16,623 bases of DNA from Chloroflexota bacterium (GCA_017860675.1 JAGDMV010000012.1:1-16623), one strand, 5' to 3'. Counted from the stretch's first letter, positions 5,330 to 13,803 are shown. Notes: generated by a model from the sequence alone, not told the origin. A program made the numbers and translations.

Positions 5330-8300
5330 GCGGCGGGGCACGCCTGCTCTCGCTCCGCCTGCAAGGCTTCAAGTCGTTCGCCGAGCGCACCCGGGTCGAG
5401 CTCGTGCCGGGGATCAACGCGGTCGTCGGCCCGAACGGCTCGGGCAAGAGCAACCTGGCCGACGCAATCCGCTGGTCGCTCGGCGAGCAGGGCCGGGCGC
5501 TGCGATCCCGCAAGTCGGAGGACGTCGTCTTCGCCGGCTCGGAGCGCCGGTCGGCGGTGGGTATGGCCGACGTGGCCCTGGTCCTCGACAACGCCGACGG
5601 CCTGCTGCCCCTCGACTTCGCCGTGGTCGAGCTCGGCCGCCGCCTGTACCGGTCGGGCGAGAACGACTATCTCGTCAACCGCCAGCGCGTGCGCTTCCGG
5701 GACCTCGTCGACTTGCTCGACGCCGCTCACCTGGCCGAGAACGCCTTCCTGTTCATCGGCCAGGGCATGGTCGACCAGGCGCTCGCCCTGCGGCCGGATG
5801 AGCGGCGGCCGCTGTTCGAGGAGGTGGCCGGCGTCCGGCGCCACGAGCGCCGGCGTGTCCGGGCCGAGGAGCAGCTGGCCGAGGCCGAGGCGAACCTGGC
5901 CCGGGTCGAGGACATCCTCGCCGAGCTGCGTCCCCAGGCACGCCGGCTGGCCGCCCAGGCTGCTCAGCAGGCCTCCCGCGACGAGGCCGCCGCCGAGCTG
6001 GCCGAGGGCCTGCTGGCGTCCGTGGGATCGCGCTGGCACGAGGCGGCGGCGCGCACGCAGGCGTCTGACCGGGCCCTCTCAGGCGCCCGCGCCGCGGTCG
6101 CCGGCGTGCTGGAGCGGCTCCGGGAGACCGAGGCCTTGGCCGCGGACGCGGCTCGCGCCCTGGCCGGCGGGGCCGAGGAGGCGGCGGCGCGCCGCGCCGA
6201 CCTGGACGCGGCGCGGGCGGAGCTGGCGGCGCTGCAGCTGGCGGCGGCACGGGCGAGCGCACAGGTCGAGGCTGCCCGCCGCGACCGCGCCAGGCTGGCC
6301 GAGGAGCACGAGGCGGCGGCGGCCGAGCGCGCCGGATGGCGGCGCCACGCGGCCCGGCCGGTGCCCGTGCCGGCCGGAACGATCGACGCCGAGCTCGTGG
6401 ACGTGGAGGCGGCGCTCGCCGAGGGCCGGGCGGAGCTGGCGGCCCTCCGGTCCGCACGGCGGGCCGAGGGCGAGGCCCGGGCGGCGGCGCTGCGCGCAGC
6501 CGCCCTGCGGGCCGGCGAGCGTGATGCGCTCCTTCGTCGCTTGGCCGAGGCCGACCGTCGCCTCGCGGAGACGCGGACTGCCGCCGATCGGGCGGGCGAT
6601 CTCGCTGCCCGGACGAGGGCCGTCGCCGAGGCCGCCGCGGCCGAGCTGGCCGCCGCGAGGCAGCTCGATGCCGCCGCCCGTGGTGCCGGCCGGCCGGCCG
6701 TGGATGCGGCGGCGCGAGCCGAGGCACAGCAGGCGGCACTGGCCGCCTCCGCCGCGGCCGCCAGGGGGCGGGCTTCGGCGCTCCGCGGCCAGCTGGAGGC
6801 GATCCGGGAGCGCCTGGCCGAGGAGGAGTCGCGCGGAATCGGCCGGGCCGCCAGGCGGGTGGGCGGCTTGTCGCTGGCCGCGGGCCTCGAGGTGGAGCCA
6901 GGATTGCGGACCGCCGTCGCCGCGGCGCTGGGGGAGCTCGCCAGGGCATTCGTCGTGTCGAGGGAAGCGGCTGCCACGCTGGAGGCCGAGCGCGGTCATC
7001 TCGTGCTGGCCGACGCCGCCGGGCCCGGTGCCGCTGCGCCATCACCGCCCGAGAACACCGCCGCGCGCTCCCGCGCCGCGGGCGCGGGAGGCGGCCTGCT
7101 GGCCGATGCGATCCGCGCCGACCCGACGGGCGCGGTGCGCCGGGTGCTGGCCCGGTCCGCATGGGTCGCGACACGGGGCGAGGCACTCGAGCTGGCCGCC
7201 TCCCTTCCGGCCGGCTGGATCGTCGCCGCGCCCGACGGGACGGTCGCGGGGGCCGCCGGCTGGGTGCGCCTGGGGACCGCCGATACCGGCCTGGAGCGAC
7301 GGGCCGAGGCCGACGCCATCGAGCGCGACGTGGTTGTTGCCGAGAGCAACGCTGCCAACGCGGAGGCGCTTCTGGAGCAGGCACGCGAGCAGGCGGCGCT
7401 GGCGGCGGCAGCGGTCGAGGGAGCTCGGCGAGCCGAGGCCGACGCGGCGGCGACCGTCCGCGCGGCCGAGGAAGCCGATCGTCGCGCCTCGCGGGAGGCC
7501 GACGCGGCGGCACGCGAGGCAGCCTGGCAGGCCGCGCGCCTGGAGGCGCTGATTGCCGAGCGGGCTGTGCTGGCCGAGCGGGTGGGGGCGATGCGGCCCG
7601 CTGTCGAGACGGCGGGGGAGGCGGCCGGCACCGGCGTCGCGGCCCCGGTCCTGGATGCGGCACGCCTGTCGTCCTCCTCGCCGGGTCGGGCGAGCGCGGG
7701 CGGGGAAGCCCCCGACGGGACCGGAGCGGGTGCGGCGGGCGACGACGAGGCTGTCGTCGCCATCACCGCCTGGGAGGTCCGCCTCGCCGAGCTGTCGGGC
7801 CGCCGCGAGCGATTGGCCGAGGCATGGGCGGCGGCCGATGCCGAGCGACGTGCCGCCGAGTCGGAGCGAGCCCGGGCCGAGGCCGGGGCTGCTCTTGCCG
7901 AGGAGCGCCTGCAGCGGGCCGACAGCGAGATCGCCACCCTCGCCGCCCGCGAGCGCACCCTCGAGGTCGAGGATGCCGCCCGCCGGCCGCAGCTGGCCGC
8001 CGCCGAGCGGCGGGAGTCCGATGCCCGCGTCGCGCTCGAGCGGGCGCTCGAGGTGGACGCGGTCGTGCGCGACCGGCTGCGGGCCGCCGAGGCCGCTGCC
8101 GGGAACGCCCGCGAGGCGCTGCGGCGGGCCGAGGAGCAGCTGCGCGCGGCCGAGATGGCGGACCTCGAGGCGCGGCTCGTGCTCGACTCGGTCCGGGAGG
8201 GGGCGCTGGTGGAGTTCGCCGCGCTTGGGCCGACCGGGCTCGCCGCCCTCGAGCGGGCAGCCGGGATGACGGCGCCGACCGAGGCCGGCCTGCCCGGGGA

Positions 8301-9198
8301 CACGGTCGTGCCCGCCCTGCGAGGAACCGTCGCGCCGTCGGGCGAGACTGGCGGCGACGTCGGATCAGCGGACGGGGAGGGGATTGACGAGGAGGCGGCC
8401 CTGCTGGCGGCCGCCCTGGCGCGGGCCGGCGAGCGCTGGGCGGCGCTGCGGCCCGAAGCGATCGCACCCACGCCCGCCCGGCTCGGGAGCCTGCGGCGCC
8501 GGTTGCACGAGATGGGGGCCGCCAACCCGTACGCGGCCGAGGAGCATGCGGCCCTCCGTGATCGCCTGGCCGACCTGGAGACACAGCGTAACGACCTGGT
8601 CACGGCGATCGAGCGCACCCGGGCTCTCGTCGTCGAGCTCAACGGCCTGATCGCCCGCCAGTTCCGGGCCACGTTCGAGGCGCTGGAGGCGGCCTTCGAC
8701 CGCCGCTTCCGCGAGCTCTTCGGCGGCGGGTTCGCTCGCCTCTCGCTGACCGAGCCAGGCGACCTGGCCGTCACCGGGGTGGAGATCGTCGCCCGCCCGC
8801 CGGGCAAGAAGGCGCAACCGCTGGCAACGCTGTCGGGTGGCGAGCGGGCGCTGACCGCCGTCGCATTGCTGTTCTCGATGCTCGAGGTTCGGCCCGTCCC
8901 GTTCTGCGTTCTCGACGAGGTAGATGCGGCGCTCGACGAGGCCAACATCGGCCGCTTCGTCGACAGCCTGCGGGGGCTTGCCGAGCGGACGCAGTTCATC
9001 GTCATCACCCACAACCGGGGCACGATCGAGGCGGCGGATGCCCTCTACGGGGTGACGCTCGATGATGACGCCGTGAGCCGGGTGATCAGCCTCCGGCTCG
9101 AGGATGCGGTAGCGCTCGCCGAGGCCGCCGGGGGCGAGCCGTCGGCGACGGCCCGGAACGAGCCGACGGGGCCTCCCACGGCACCTGGGATCGGCTGA
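5326..9198 (+). CDS. smc: Chromosome segregation protein SMC
   Basis: SMC is the ATPase core of bacterial condensin. The 1290-residue protein has the N-terminal head with Walker A GPNGSGKS (35-42), then LYRSGENDYLVN and FEEVAGVRRHE. A first coiled-coil arm covers about 166-504. The hinge (about 505-650) includes GIGRAARRVGGLSLAAGLEV and GGGLLADAIRADP, and a second arm covers about 650-1105. The C-terminal head has the ABC signature LSGGERALTA (1169-1178) and Walker B FCVLDEVDAALDEAN (D1197, E1198). It is about 100 residues longer than the usual 1180-1200. The excess lies in Gly/Pro/Ser-rich inserts around 565-588 (inside the hinge), 756-812 and 981-1025 (inside the second arm), plus a short tail. 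It starts at GTG in a GTGA overlap with rnc. No scpA or scpB is in the window. Confidence 0.96.
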   Translation: MSGGARLLSLRLQGFKSFAERTRVELVPGINAVVGPNGSGKSNLADAIRWSLGEQGRALRSRKSEDVVFAGSERRSAVGMADVALVLDNADGLLPLDFAVVELGRRLYRSGENDYLVNRQRVRFRDLVDLLDAAHLAENAFLFIGQGMVDQALALRPDERRPLFEEVAGVRRHERRRVRAEEQLAEAEANLARVEDILAELRPQARRLAAQAAQQASRDEAAAELAEGLLASVGSRWHEAAARTQASDRALSGARAAVAGVLERLRETEALAADAARALAGGAEEAAARRADLDAARAELAALQLAAARASAQVEAARRDRARLAEEHEAAAAERAGWRRHAARPVPVPAGTIDAELVDVEAALAEGRAELAALRSARRAEGEARAAALRAAALRAGERDALLRRLAEADRRLAETRTAADRAGDLAARTRAVAEAAAAELAAARQLDAAARGAGRPAVDAAARAEAQQAALAASAAAARGRASALRGQLEAIRERLAEEESRGIGRAARRVGGLSLAAGLEVEPGLRTAVAAALGELARAFVVSREAAATLEAERGHLVLADAAGPGAAAPSPPENTAARSRAAGAGGGLLADAIRADPTGAVRRVLARSAWVATRGEALELAASLPAGWIVAAPDGTVAGAAGWVRLGTADTGLERRAEADAIERDVVVAESNAANAEALLEQAREQAALAAAAVEGARRAEADAAATVRAAEEADRRASREADAAAREAAWQAARLEALIAERAVLAERVGAMRPAVETAGEAAGTGVAAPVLDAARLSSSSPGRASAGGEAPDGTGAGAAGDDEAVVAITAWEVRLAELSGRRERLAEAWAAADAERRAAESERARAEAGAALAEERLQRADSEIATLAARERTLEVEDAARRPQLAAAERRESDARVALERALEVDAVVRDRLRAAEAAAGNAREALRRAEEQLRAAEMADLEARLVLDSVREGALVEFAALGPTGLAALERAAGMTAPTEAGLPGDTVVPALRGTVAPSGETGGDVGSADGEGIDEEAALLAAALARAGERWAALRPEAIAPTPARLGSLRRRLHEMGAANPYAAEEHAALRDRLADLETQRNDLVTAIERTRALVVELNGLIARQFRATFEALEAAFDRRFRELFGGGFARLSLTEPGDLAVTGVEIVARPPGKKAQPLATLSGGERALTAVALLFSMLEVRPVPFCVLDEVDAALDEANIGRFVDSLRGLAERTQFIVITHNRGTIEAADALYGVTLDDDAVSRVISLRLEDAVALAEAAGGEPSATARNEPTGPPTAPGIG

Positions 9199-9213
9199 GG
9201 ACGCGGAGGCACG

Positions 9214-10326
9214 ATGTTCTGGCGACGACGACCGAGCGGCGAATCTGCTGGACCGGCTCCGGCCGAGGCGGATGGCGGCGCGGCCACCGTGCCCGATGCG
9301 GAGATTGAGGCCCAGCTCGAGGCGGAGCTGGCGGCGGCCGATGCGGCTCTCGCCGAGGCGGCCGCCGAGGGCACGACGACGATGCCCGAACCCATCGGCG
9401 GACCCGCGGGGGCGGTCGAGCCCGAGCCGGTCGGCCCGGCGGACCTGGGCGCCGGGGTCGCCCGCAGCCGGGGCGGGTTCGTCGCCCGCCTGCGCGGCCT
9501 GTTTGGCCTGGGCGAGCCCGATGCCGCCACCTGGGAGGAGGTCGAGGAGACGCTCATCGCCGGCGATGTCGGCGCGACGCTGGCCATCGAGGTCGTTGCC
9601 CGCGCGATGGAGCGGCACGACCCGGCCGGGCCGGAGTCGGCGGTGCGAGCCGAGCTGGCGGCGCTGCTGGCTCCCCGGGACGCCGGCTGGGATCTCAGCC
9701 CGGCGGATTCCGGCCGGCCCGGGGTGGTGCTCGTGGTAGGAGTCAACGGGACCGGCAAGACGACCTCGATCGGCAAGCTCGCCGCGCGCGAGCGGGCAGC
9801 CGGTCGCCGGGTCCTGCTGGCGGCGGCCGACACCTTCCGGGCAGCGGCCATCGACCAGCTCCGCCTGTGGGGCGAACGGGCGGGCGTGCCGGTGGTCGCC
9901 CACGCCCCCGGCGCCGACCCGGGCGCGGTCGTCTTCGACGCCCTTGACGCGGCCGTGGCCCGCGGGCTCGACCTGGTCATCGCCGACACAGCCGGGCGCC
10001 TGCACACCAAGGTCAACCTGATGGACGAGCTGGCCAAGGTCCGGCGGGTGATCGACCGGCGCCTGCCGGGGGTCCGGCCCGAGGTGCTGTTCGTCCTCGA
10101 CGCGACCACCGGCCAGAACGGGCTTGCCCAGGCCCGGGCCTTCCACGAGGCGATCGGCCTGACCGGGATCGTGCTGGCCAAGCTCGACTCGACCGCCAAG
10201 GGCGGGATCGTCTTCGCCATCGAGCACGATCTCGCCGTGCCAGTCCGATTCGTCGGCGTGGGCGAGAAGATCGGCGACCTGCTGCCGTTCGACCCCGACG
10301 CCTTCGTCGCGGCCCTGTTCGGGTAG
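9214..10326 (+). CDS. ftsY: Signal recognition particle receptor FtsY
   Basis: FtsY is the membrane-associated SRP receptor GTPase that docks the Ffh-ribosome complex at SecYEG. The 370-residue product begins with a basic tip (MFWRRRP), has an Ala/Glu/Pro-rich acidic A region to about residue 85, then the helical N domain (about 88-155) and the GTPase domain. G1 is GVNGTGKT (176-183), the DTFRAAA motif is at 206-212, G3 is DTAGRLHTK (258-266), G4 is AKLD (322-325) in LAKLDSTAKGG, and G5 is GVGEKIGDLLPFD (348-360). The usual G4 sequence is TKLD, so Thr to Ala is a mild deviation. GGAGG lies just upstream of ATG 9214. It follows smc by 15 bases, the standard smc-ftsY order, and ends the long rpmF-ftsY run. 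Confidence 0.96.
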   Translation: MFWRRRPSGESAGPAPAEADGGAATVPDAEIEAQLEAELAAADAALAEAAAEGTTTMPEPIGGPAGAVEPEPVGPADLGAGVARSRGGFVARLRGLFGLGEPDAATWEEVEETLIAGDVGATLAIEVVARAMERHDPAGPESAVRAELAALLAPRDAGWDLSPADSGRPGVVLVVGVNGTGKTTSIGKLAARERAAGRRVLLAAADTFRAAAIDQLRLWGERAGVPVVAHAPGADPGAVVFDALDAAVARGLDLVIADTAGRLHTKVNLMDELAKVRRVIDRRLPGVRPEVLFVLDATTGQNGLAQARAFHEAIGLTGIVLAKLDSTAKGGIVFAIEHDLAVPVRFVGVGEKIGDLLPFDPDAFVAALFG

Positions 10327-10332
10327 GCGAGA

Positions 10333-10352
10333 GCCGGGCCATGCCGCCCGGC
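10333..10352 (+). terminator. GC-rich hairpin after ftsY (weak terminator candidate)
   Basis: GCCGGGC (10333-10339) pairs with GCCCGGC (10346-10352) around a 6-base loop, and a second small hairpin follows (CGGGC-GAT-GCCCG, 10356-10368). There is no T-tract, so this is at best a weak or factor-dependent terminator. It overlaps the start of the possible ORF at 10341. Confidence 0.3.
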
Positions 10353-10472
10353 CGCCGGGCGATGCCCGTCGCCGGGGAGCTGCTGCGGCTCGAGCTCGCC
10401 CTGGCCCGACGCGACGTCCTCGCCGCGGGTGGCTCCCTGGCGGACCGGCCGCTCGTCGGTGCGGCGCCCTGA
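10341..10472 (+). CDS. Possible small hypothetical protein (43 codons)
   Basis: Starting at ATG 10341, 14 bases after the ftsY stop, a 43-codon frame runs to TGA 10470-10472. Its third positions are almost all G or C (about 40 of 43), as in the real genes here. The middle, GELLRLELALARRDVLAAGG, looks like an amphipathic helix and loosely recalls the first helix of DUF4440/SnoaL-like proteins. It could therefore be a small protein, the stump of a decayed gene, or chance in GC-rich DNA. No good ribosome site precedes it and a hairpin overlaps its start. In Bacillus this position (between ftsY and ffh) holds ylxM, but there is no resemblance to YlxM. Confidence 0.25.
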   Translation: MPPGRRAMPVAGELLRLELALARRDVLAAGGSLADRPLVGAAP

Positions 10473-10507
10473 CCAACGGCCCATCAGCCGCCGCAGGGGG
10501 CATGGGA

Positions 10508-10513
10508 TAGACT
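10508..10513 (+). promoter_or_regulatory. -10 element (TAGACT), candidate ffh promoter
   Basis: TAGACT follows the TAnnCT pattern of the other intergenic candidates in the window and lies 90 bases upstream of the ffh ATG. Transcription would start near 10520, inside the 10-bp palindrome CACCATGGTG (10519-10528). No clear -35 element is seen. Confidence 0.45.
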
Positions 10514-10522
10514 GGCCCCACC

Positions 10523-10579
10523 ATGGTGTCGCCAGAACCCGCGCACCACCCGGCCGGGCGACCCCCGCCCGCCGACTGA
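10523..10579 (+). CDS. Possible leaderless 18-codon upstream ORF before ffh
   Basis: An ATG at 10523, only 9 bases after the -10 candidate, opens an 18-codon frame encoding MVSPEPAHHPAGRPPPAD. It ends at TGA 10577-10579, one base before the ffh Shine-Dalgarno AGGAG (10581-10585). The position relative to the -10 fits leaderless translation, and the Pro-Pro-Pro near its end is a known ribosome-slowing motif. It may be a regulatory leader peptide or only chance. Confidence 0.25.
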   Translation: MVSPEPAHHPAGRPPPAD

Positions 10580-10597
10580 CAGGAGCCACCCACCCGC

Positions 10598-11920
10598 ATG
10601 TTCGATGCTCTCTCGGAGCGCCTGCGCCGGACGCTCGGCGCGCTGACCGGGCGCGGGCGCGTCTCGGAGGCCGATGTCGAGGCGGCCATGCGTGAAGTGC
10701 GGCTGGCCCTGCTGGAGGCCGACGTCAACTTCAGGGTCGTGAAGGATTTCACCGCCCGGGTCCGCGAACGCGCCGTCGGGGCGGAGGTACTCGAGTCGCT
10801 CAACGCCGGCCAGCAGGTCGTGAAGATCGTCTACGAGGAGCTCACCGCGATCCTGTCCGCCGGTGACCGGACCTTCCACCTCGCCGGCAGCCCGGCCGTG
10901 GTCGTCCTCGTCGGCCTGCAGGGTTCCGGCAAGACGACCACCGCCGCCAAGCTCGCCCGCCACGTCGTCCGGCTGGGCCGACGGCCGATGCTGGCCGCCG
11001 CCGATCCCTACCGGCCCGCGGCCGTGGACCAGCTCCGGGTGCTGGGCAGGAGCCTGGACATCCCGGTCTACGCCGCCGTCGCCGGGACGGCCGTGCCCGA
11101 GATCGGCCGGGGCGCGATCGACGCGGCCCGGCACGAGGTGCGCGACACGCTGATCCTCGACACGGCCGGCCGCCTCTCGATCGACGAGGTGCTGATGGCC
11201 GAGGTCGCCGACCTGTGCGCCGCGGTCAGGCCCGTCGAGACGCTCCTCGTGGTCGACGCGATGGTCGGACAGGAGGCCGTCGGCGTCGCCCAGGCATTCG
11301 CCGCGGCCGTGCCGCTCACCGGCCTGGTGCTGACCAAGATCGACGGCGACGCCCGCGGCGGTGCCGCCCTGAGCATCTCCGCCGTGACCGGACTCCCGGT
11401 CAAGTTCCTGGGCACGGGCGAGAAGACCGACGCGCTGGAGCCCTTCCACCCCGACCGGCTGGCCGGCCGGATCCTGGGCATGGGCGACGTTCTCACCCTG
11501 GTCGAGCGCGCCCAGGATGCCTTCGACGCGAAGCAGGTCGAGAAGATGGGCGAGAAGCTCCGCACGGCCAGCTTCACCCTCGAGGACATGCTCGAGCAGC
11601 TGCAGCAGGTCAAGAAGATGGGCTCGATCGGCGACATCGTGTCGATGATCCCGGGCATGGGCGGCCTCGCGAAGGAGGCCCAGGACTCGGTCGACCGGGG
11701 CGAGCTCAAGCGGACGGAGGCCATCATCCGGGCGATGACGCCGGCCGAGCGCCGGGACCCGGCGATCCTCAACGCCAGCCGGCGCCGGCGCATCGCCGCC
11801 GGCTCGGGCACCAGCCTGACCGACGTCAACCGCCTGGTCAGGCAGTTCACCGAGATGCAGAAGATGATGCGGCAGCTGGGCGGCGGACGGCGCCTGCCCG
11901 GACTGCTCGGGCGCCGCTGA
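10598..11920 (+). CDS. ffh: Signal recognition particle protein Ffh (SRP54)
   Basis: Ffh binds 4.5S/SRP RNA and hydrophobic signal sequences on the ribosome and delivers them to FtsY. The 440-residue protein has the N domain (1-95) with ALLEADVNFRVVKDF, and the G domain with G1 GLQGSGKTTT (106-115), DPYRPAA (136-142), G3 DTAGR (188-192), G4 TKID (246-249) then GDARGG, and G5 GTGEKTDALEPF (272-283). The methionine-rich M domain (about 300-430) has GSIGDIVSMIPGMGG and the RNA-binding RRDPAILNASRRRRIAAGSG helix-turn. AGGAG lies 12 bases upstream of the ATG. Unlike many genomes, no ylxM precedes it, and a DUF3352 membrane protein gene follows after 32 bases. Confidence 0.97.
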   Translation: MFDALSERLRRTLGALTGRGRVSEADVEAAMREVRLALLEADVNFRVVKDFTARVRERAVGAEVLESLNAGQQVVKIVYEELTAILSAGDRTFHLAGSPAVVVLVGLQGSGKTTTAAKLARHVVRLGRRPMLAAADPYRPAAVDQLRVLGRSLDIPVYAAVAGTAVPEIGRGAIDAARHEVRDTLILDTAGRLSIDEVLMAEVADLCAAVRPVETLLVVDAMVGQEAVGVAQAFAAAVPLTGLVLTKIDGDARGGAALSISAVTGLPVKFLGTGEKTDALEPFHPDRLAGRILGMGDVLTLVERAQDAFDAKQVEKMGEKLRTASFTLEDMLEQLQQVKKMGSIGDIVSMIPGMGGLAKEAQDSVDRGELKRTEAIIRAMTPAERRDPAILNASRRRRIAAGSGTSLTDVNRLVRQFTEMQKMMRQLGGGRRLPGLLGRR

Positions 11921-11952
11921 GGCGCCGCGTCGCGAGGCGAGAAGGGAGCGAC

Positions 11953-13764
11953 ATGGACGAGACGCAGCCGCTGACGGGCGCGCAGCCCGCCCCGGGCGAT
12001 GCGACGGCCGGGACGCCGCCGGCGGAGATGGTCGAGCAGGCCGAGACGCCGCCGGTGCCGACCGAGCCGGTCGTGCCGGCGAAGCCCGGCAGGTCCCGCC
12101 GAGCCCTCCGCTGGGGGATCGCCCTGGCGGTGCTGGCGATCATGGTCGGCGTCACCGCCGTGGGGGCGGTCATCCTGACCGGCGCGGGCAGCTCCTCGTC
12201 GATCCAGGGCTGGCTGCCACCCGGCACGCTGGCCTACCTCGAGGTCCGCACGGACCTGCCCGGCGACCAGCGCCAGAACCTGTCCGACTTCCTGGCCAAG
12301 TTCCCGGGTTTCAAGGACCAGGCCGCCCTCGACCAGAAGCTCGACACGCTCTTTGACGAGCTGTTCCAGAAGGCGGACATCTCCTACACGGCCGAGATCA
12401 AGCCCTGGCTCCAGGGCGAAGTCGGCTTCGCCGCCACCACGGATGTCCTGCCGGAGCAGGCGTCGGCTGTCGGCAGCGTCGGCGGGTTGACGGGCCCGGG
12501 CACTGGCATCCCGGAGGACGGGCTGCTCATGCTCGCCGCCACGACCGACCCCGCCAAGGCCGAGGCGTGGGTCGCGGGCGAGCTCGGCGAGCCGGCCAAG
12601 ACAGAGACCTACGCCGGCGCTGAGCTCAAGATCGTCCTGATGGACCGCGTGCCGGTGGCCTGGACCACGAAGGACAAGGTCCTCTTCGTCGGCACGGTGG
12701 GGACCGTGAAGGCTGCCCTCGACACCGGCGGCAAGGGCGCCGTCGCCTCGTCGCAGGCGTTCAAGGACGCGAAGTCGACCGCCTCGGGTGACTACCTCGT
12801 TTTCGCCTATCTCGACGCCAAGGCGTTCAGCGACTGGGCCATGGGCCTCGTCTCCTCGCTGCCCGCCGAGAGCGGGGTCCCGACCCAGTGCCTGACGGGC
12901 GCAACGGGCGCCGCGCCCGCCTGGCTCGCCGCCGTGACCCGGGTCGAGGCCGATGCGCTCGTAGCTGACATGGCCGCGCCGGCGGTGACCTCCCCGTTCG
13001 AGCCAGCCAACGCCGCCAGCCAGGCCGCCGTCCACGTGCCGTCGTCGACGGTCGTCTACGCGGGCTCCCGGCAGGTCGGAGACGCCCTCGTCAGCGCCTG
13101 GACCGAGCTGAAGAAGCAGTTCGACTGCCTGGGCCTGCCGGCCGGAACCGCCGACCAGGTCGACCAGGCGCTCGCCCTCGTCGGCGGGGTCGACGGGCTC
13201 ATCGGCTGGGCCCAGGATCTCGGCATCGCCGTCACGGTCGACGGCACGACCGTCGGCGGGGGCCTCGTCCTCACCTCGGCCGACCCGGCCGACCCGAAGC
13301 GCACCGCCGACCAGCTCGGCTCGCTGCTGCTGCTGGCCGGCACCCAGGGGCTCGAGGGCCTGAGCGTCGGCCAGGAGTCGTACGGCGACGGCACGCTCTA
13401 CACTGTCAAGATCGGCTCGGACATGGTCCCCGTGACGCTCGCCCTGACCGGCCAGCGCGGGGTCCTGGTGATCGGCACGATCGATTTCGTGAAGGCGGTC
13501 GTCGACACGACCGAGGCCACCTCGCTCGCCTCGGTCGACCGCTACCAGGCAGCGATCGCACGTGCCGGCGGTGACGGGACGGGCGAGCTGTACGTCGACA
13601 TCGCCGGCCTGCGCGACGGCGTCGTCGCACTCCTGCCGGCAGAGGCCAAGGCCAAGTACGATGCCGAGATCGCCCCGTACCTGGCGCCGTTCGACACGGC
13701 CACCATGGTGGCCAAGGCCGGCAACCCCAACGACACCGTTCGGGTCGTCGTGACCGTGAAGTAG
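11953..13764 (+). CDS. DUF3352 family membrane-anchored protein
   Basis: This 603-residue protein has a Pro-rich cytoplasmic N-terminus (1-46), a basic stop (RSRRALR) and a single TM helix at about 54-76 (GIALAVLAIMVGVTAVGAVIL). A ~525-residue extracytoplasmic domain follows. It opens with WLPPGTLAYLEVR, the kind of start I associate with DUF3352 proteins, whose function is unknown. The outer domain appears to be two related halves (see findings). C313 and C392 could form a disulfide. GAAGGGAG (11941-11948) sits 4 bases before ATG 11953; the frame is open further upstream but there overlaps ffh. It is 32 bases from ffh and is followed by a hairpin, so it is probably the last gene of the ffh transcript. 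Its placement suggests a link to membrane insertion or envelope quality control, but that is inference. Confidence 0.82.
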   Translation: MDETQPLTGAQPAPGDATAGTPPAEMVEQAETPPVPTEPVVPAKPGRSRRALRWGIALAVLAIMVGVTAVGAVILTGAGSSSSIQGWLPPGTLAYLEVRTDLPGDQRQNLSDFLAKFPGFKDQAALDQKLDTLFDELFQKADISYTAEIKPWLQGEVGFAATTDVLPEQASAVGSVGGLTGPGTGIPEDGLLMLAATTDPAKAEAWVAGELGEPAKTETYAGAELKIVLMDRVPVAWTTKDKVLFVGTVGTVKAALDTGGKGAVASSQAFKDAKSTASGDYLVFAYLDAKAFSDWAMGLVSSLPAESGVPTQCLTGATGAAPAWLAAVTRVEADALVADMAAPAVTSPFEPANAASQAAVHVPSSTVVYAGSRQVGDALVSAWTELKKQFDCLGLPAGTADQVDQALALVGGVDGLIGWAQDLGIAVTVDGTTVGGGLVLTSADPADPKRTADQLGSLLLLAGTQGLEGLSVGQESYGDGTLYTVKIGSDMVPVTLALTGQRGVLVIGTIDFVKAVVDTTEATSLASVDRYQAAIARAGGDGTGELYVDIAGLRDGVVALLPAEAKAKYDAEIAPYLAPFDTATMVAKAGNPNDTVRVVVTVK

Positions 13765-13772
13765 CGGCAGCA

Positions 13773-13803
13773 GGGCGGGCCCGCCTGCACCGGGGGCCCG
13801 CCC
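13773..13803 (+). terminator. GC-rich hairpin after the DUF3352 gene
   Basis: GGGCGGGCCC (13773-13782) pairs perfectly with GGGCCCGCCC (13794-13803) around an 11-base loop, 8 bases after the stop codon. No T-run follows, so it may act as a partial terminator or as an mRNA 3'-end stabiliser. No promoter-like -10 is visible between it and rpsP, so some read-through is likely. Confidence 0.5.

Noticed and set aside
11215..11952. Upstream extension of the DUF3352 frame
   Set aside because: It overlaps ffh in another frame, is Arg/Gly/Pro-rich nonsense, and a good ribosome site supports ATG 11953.
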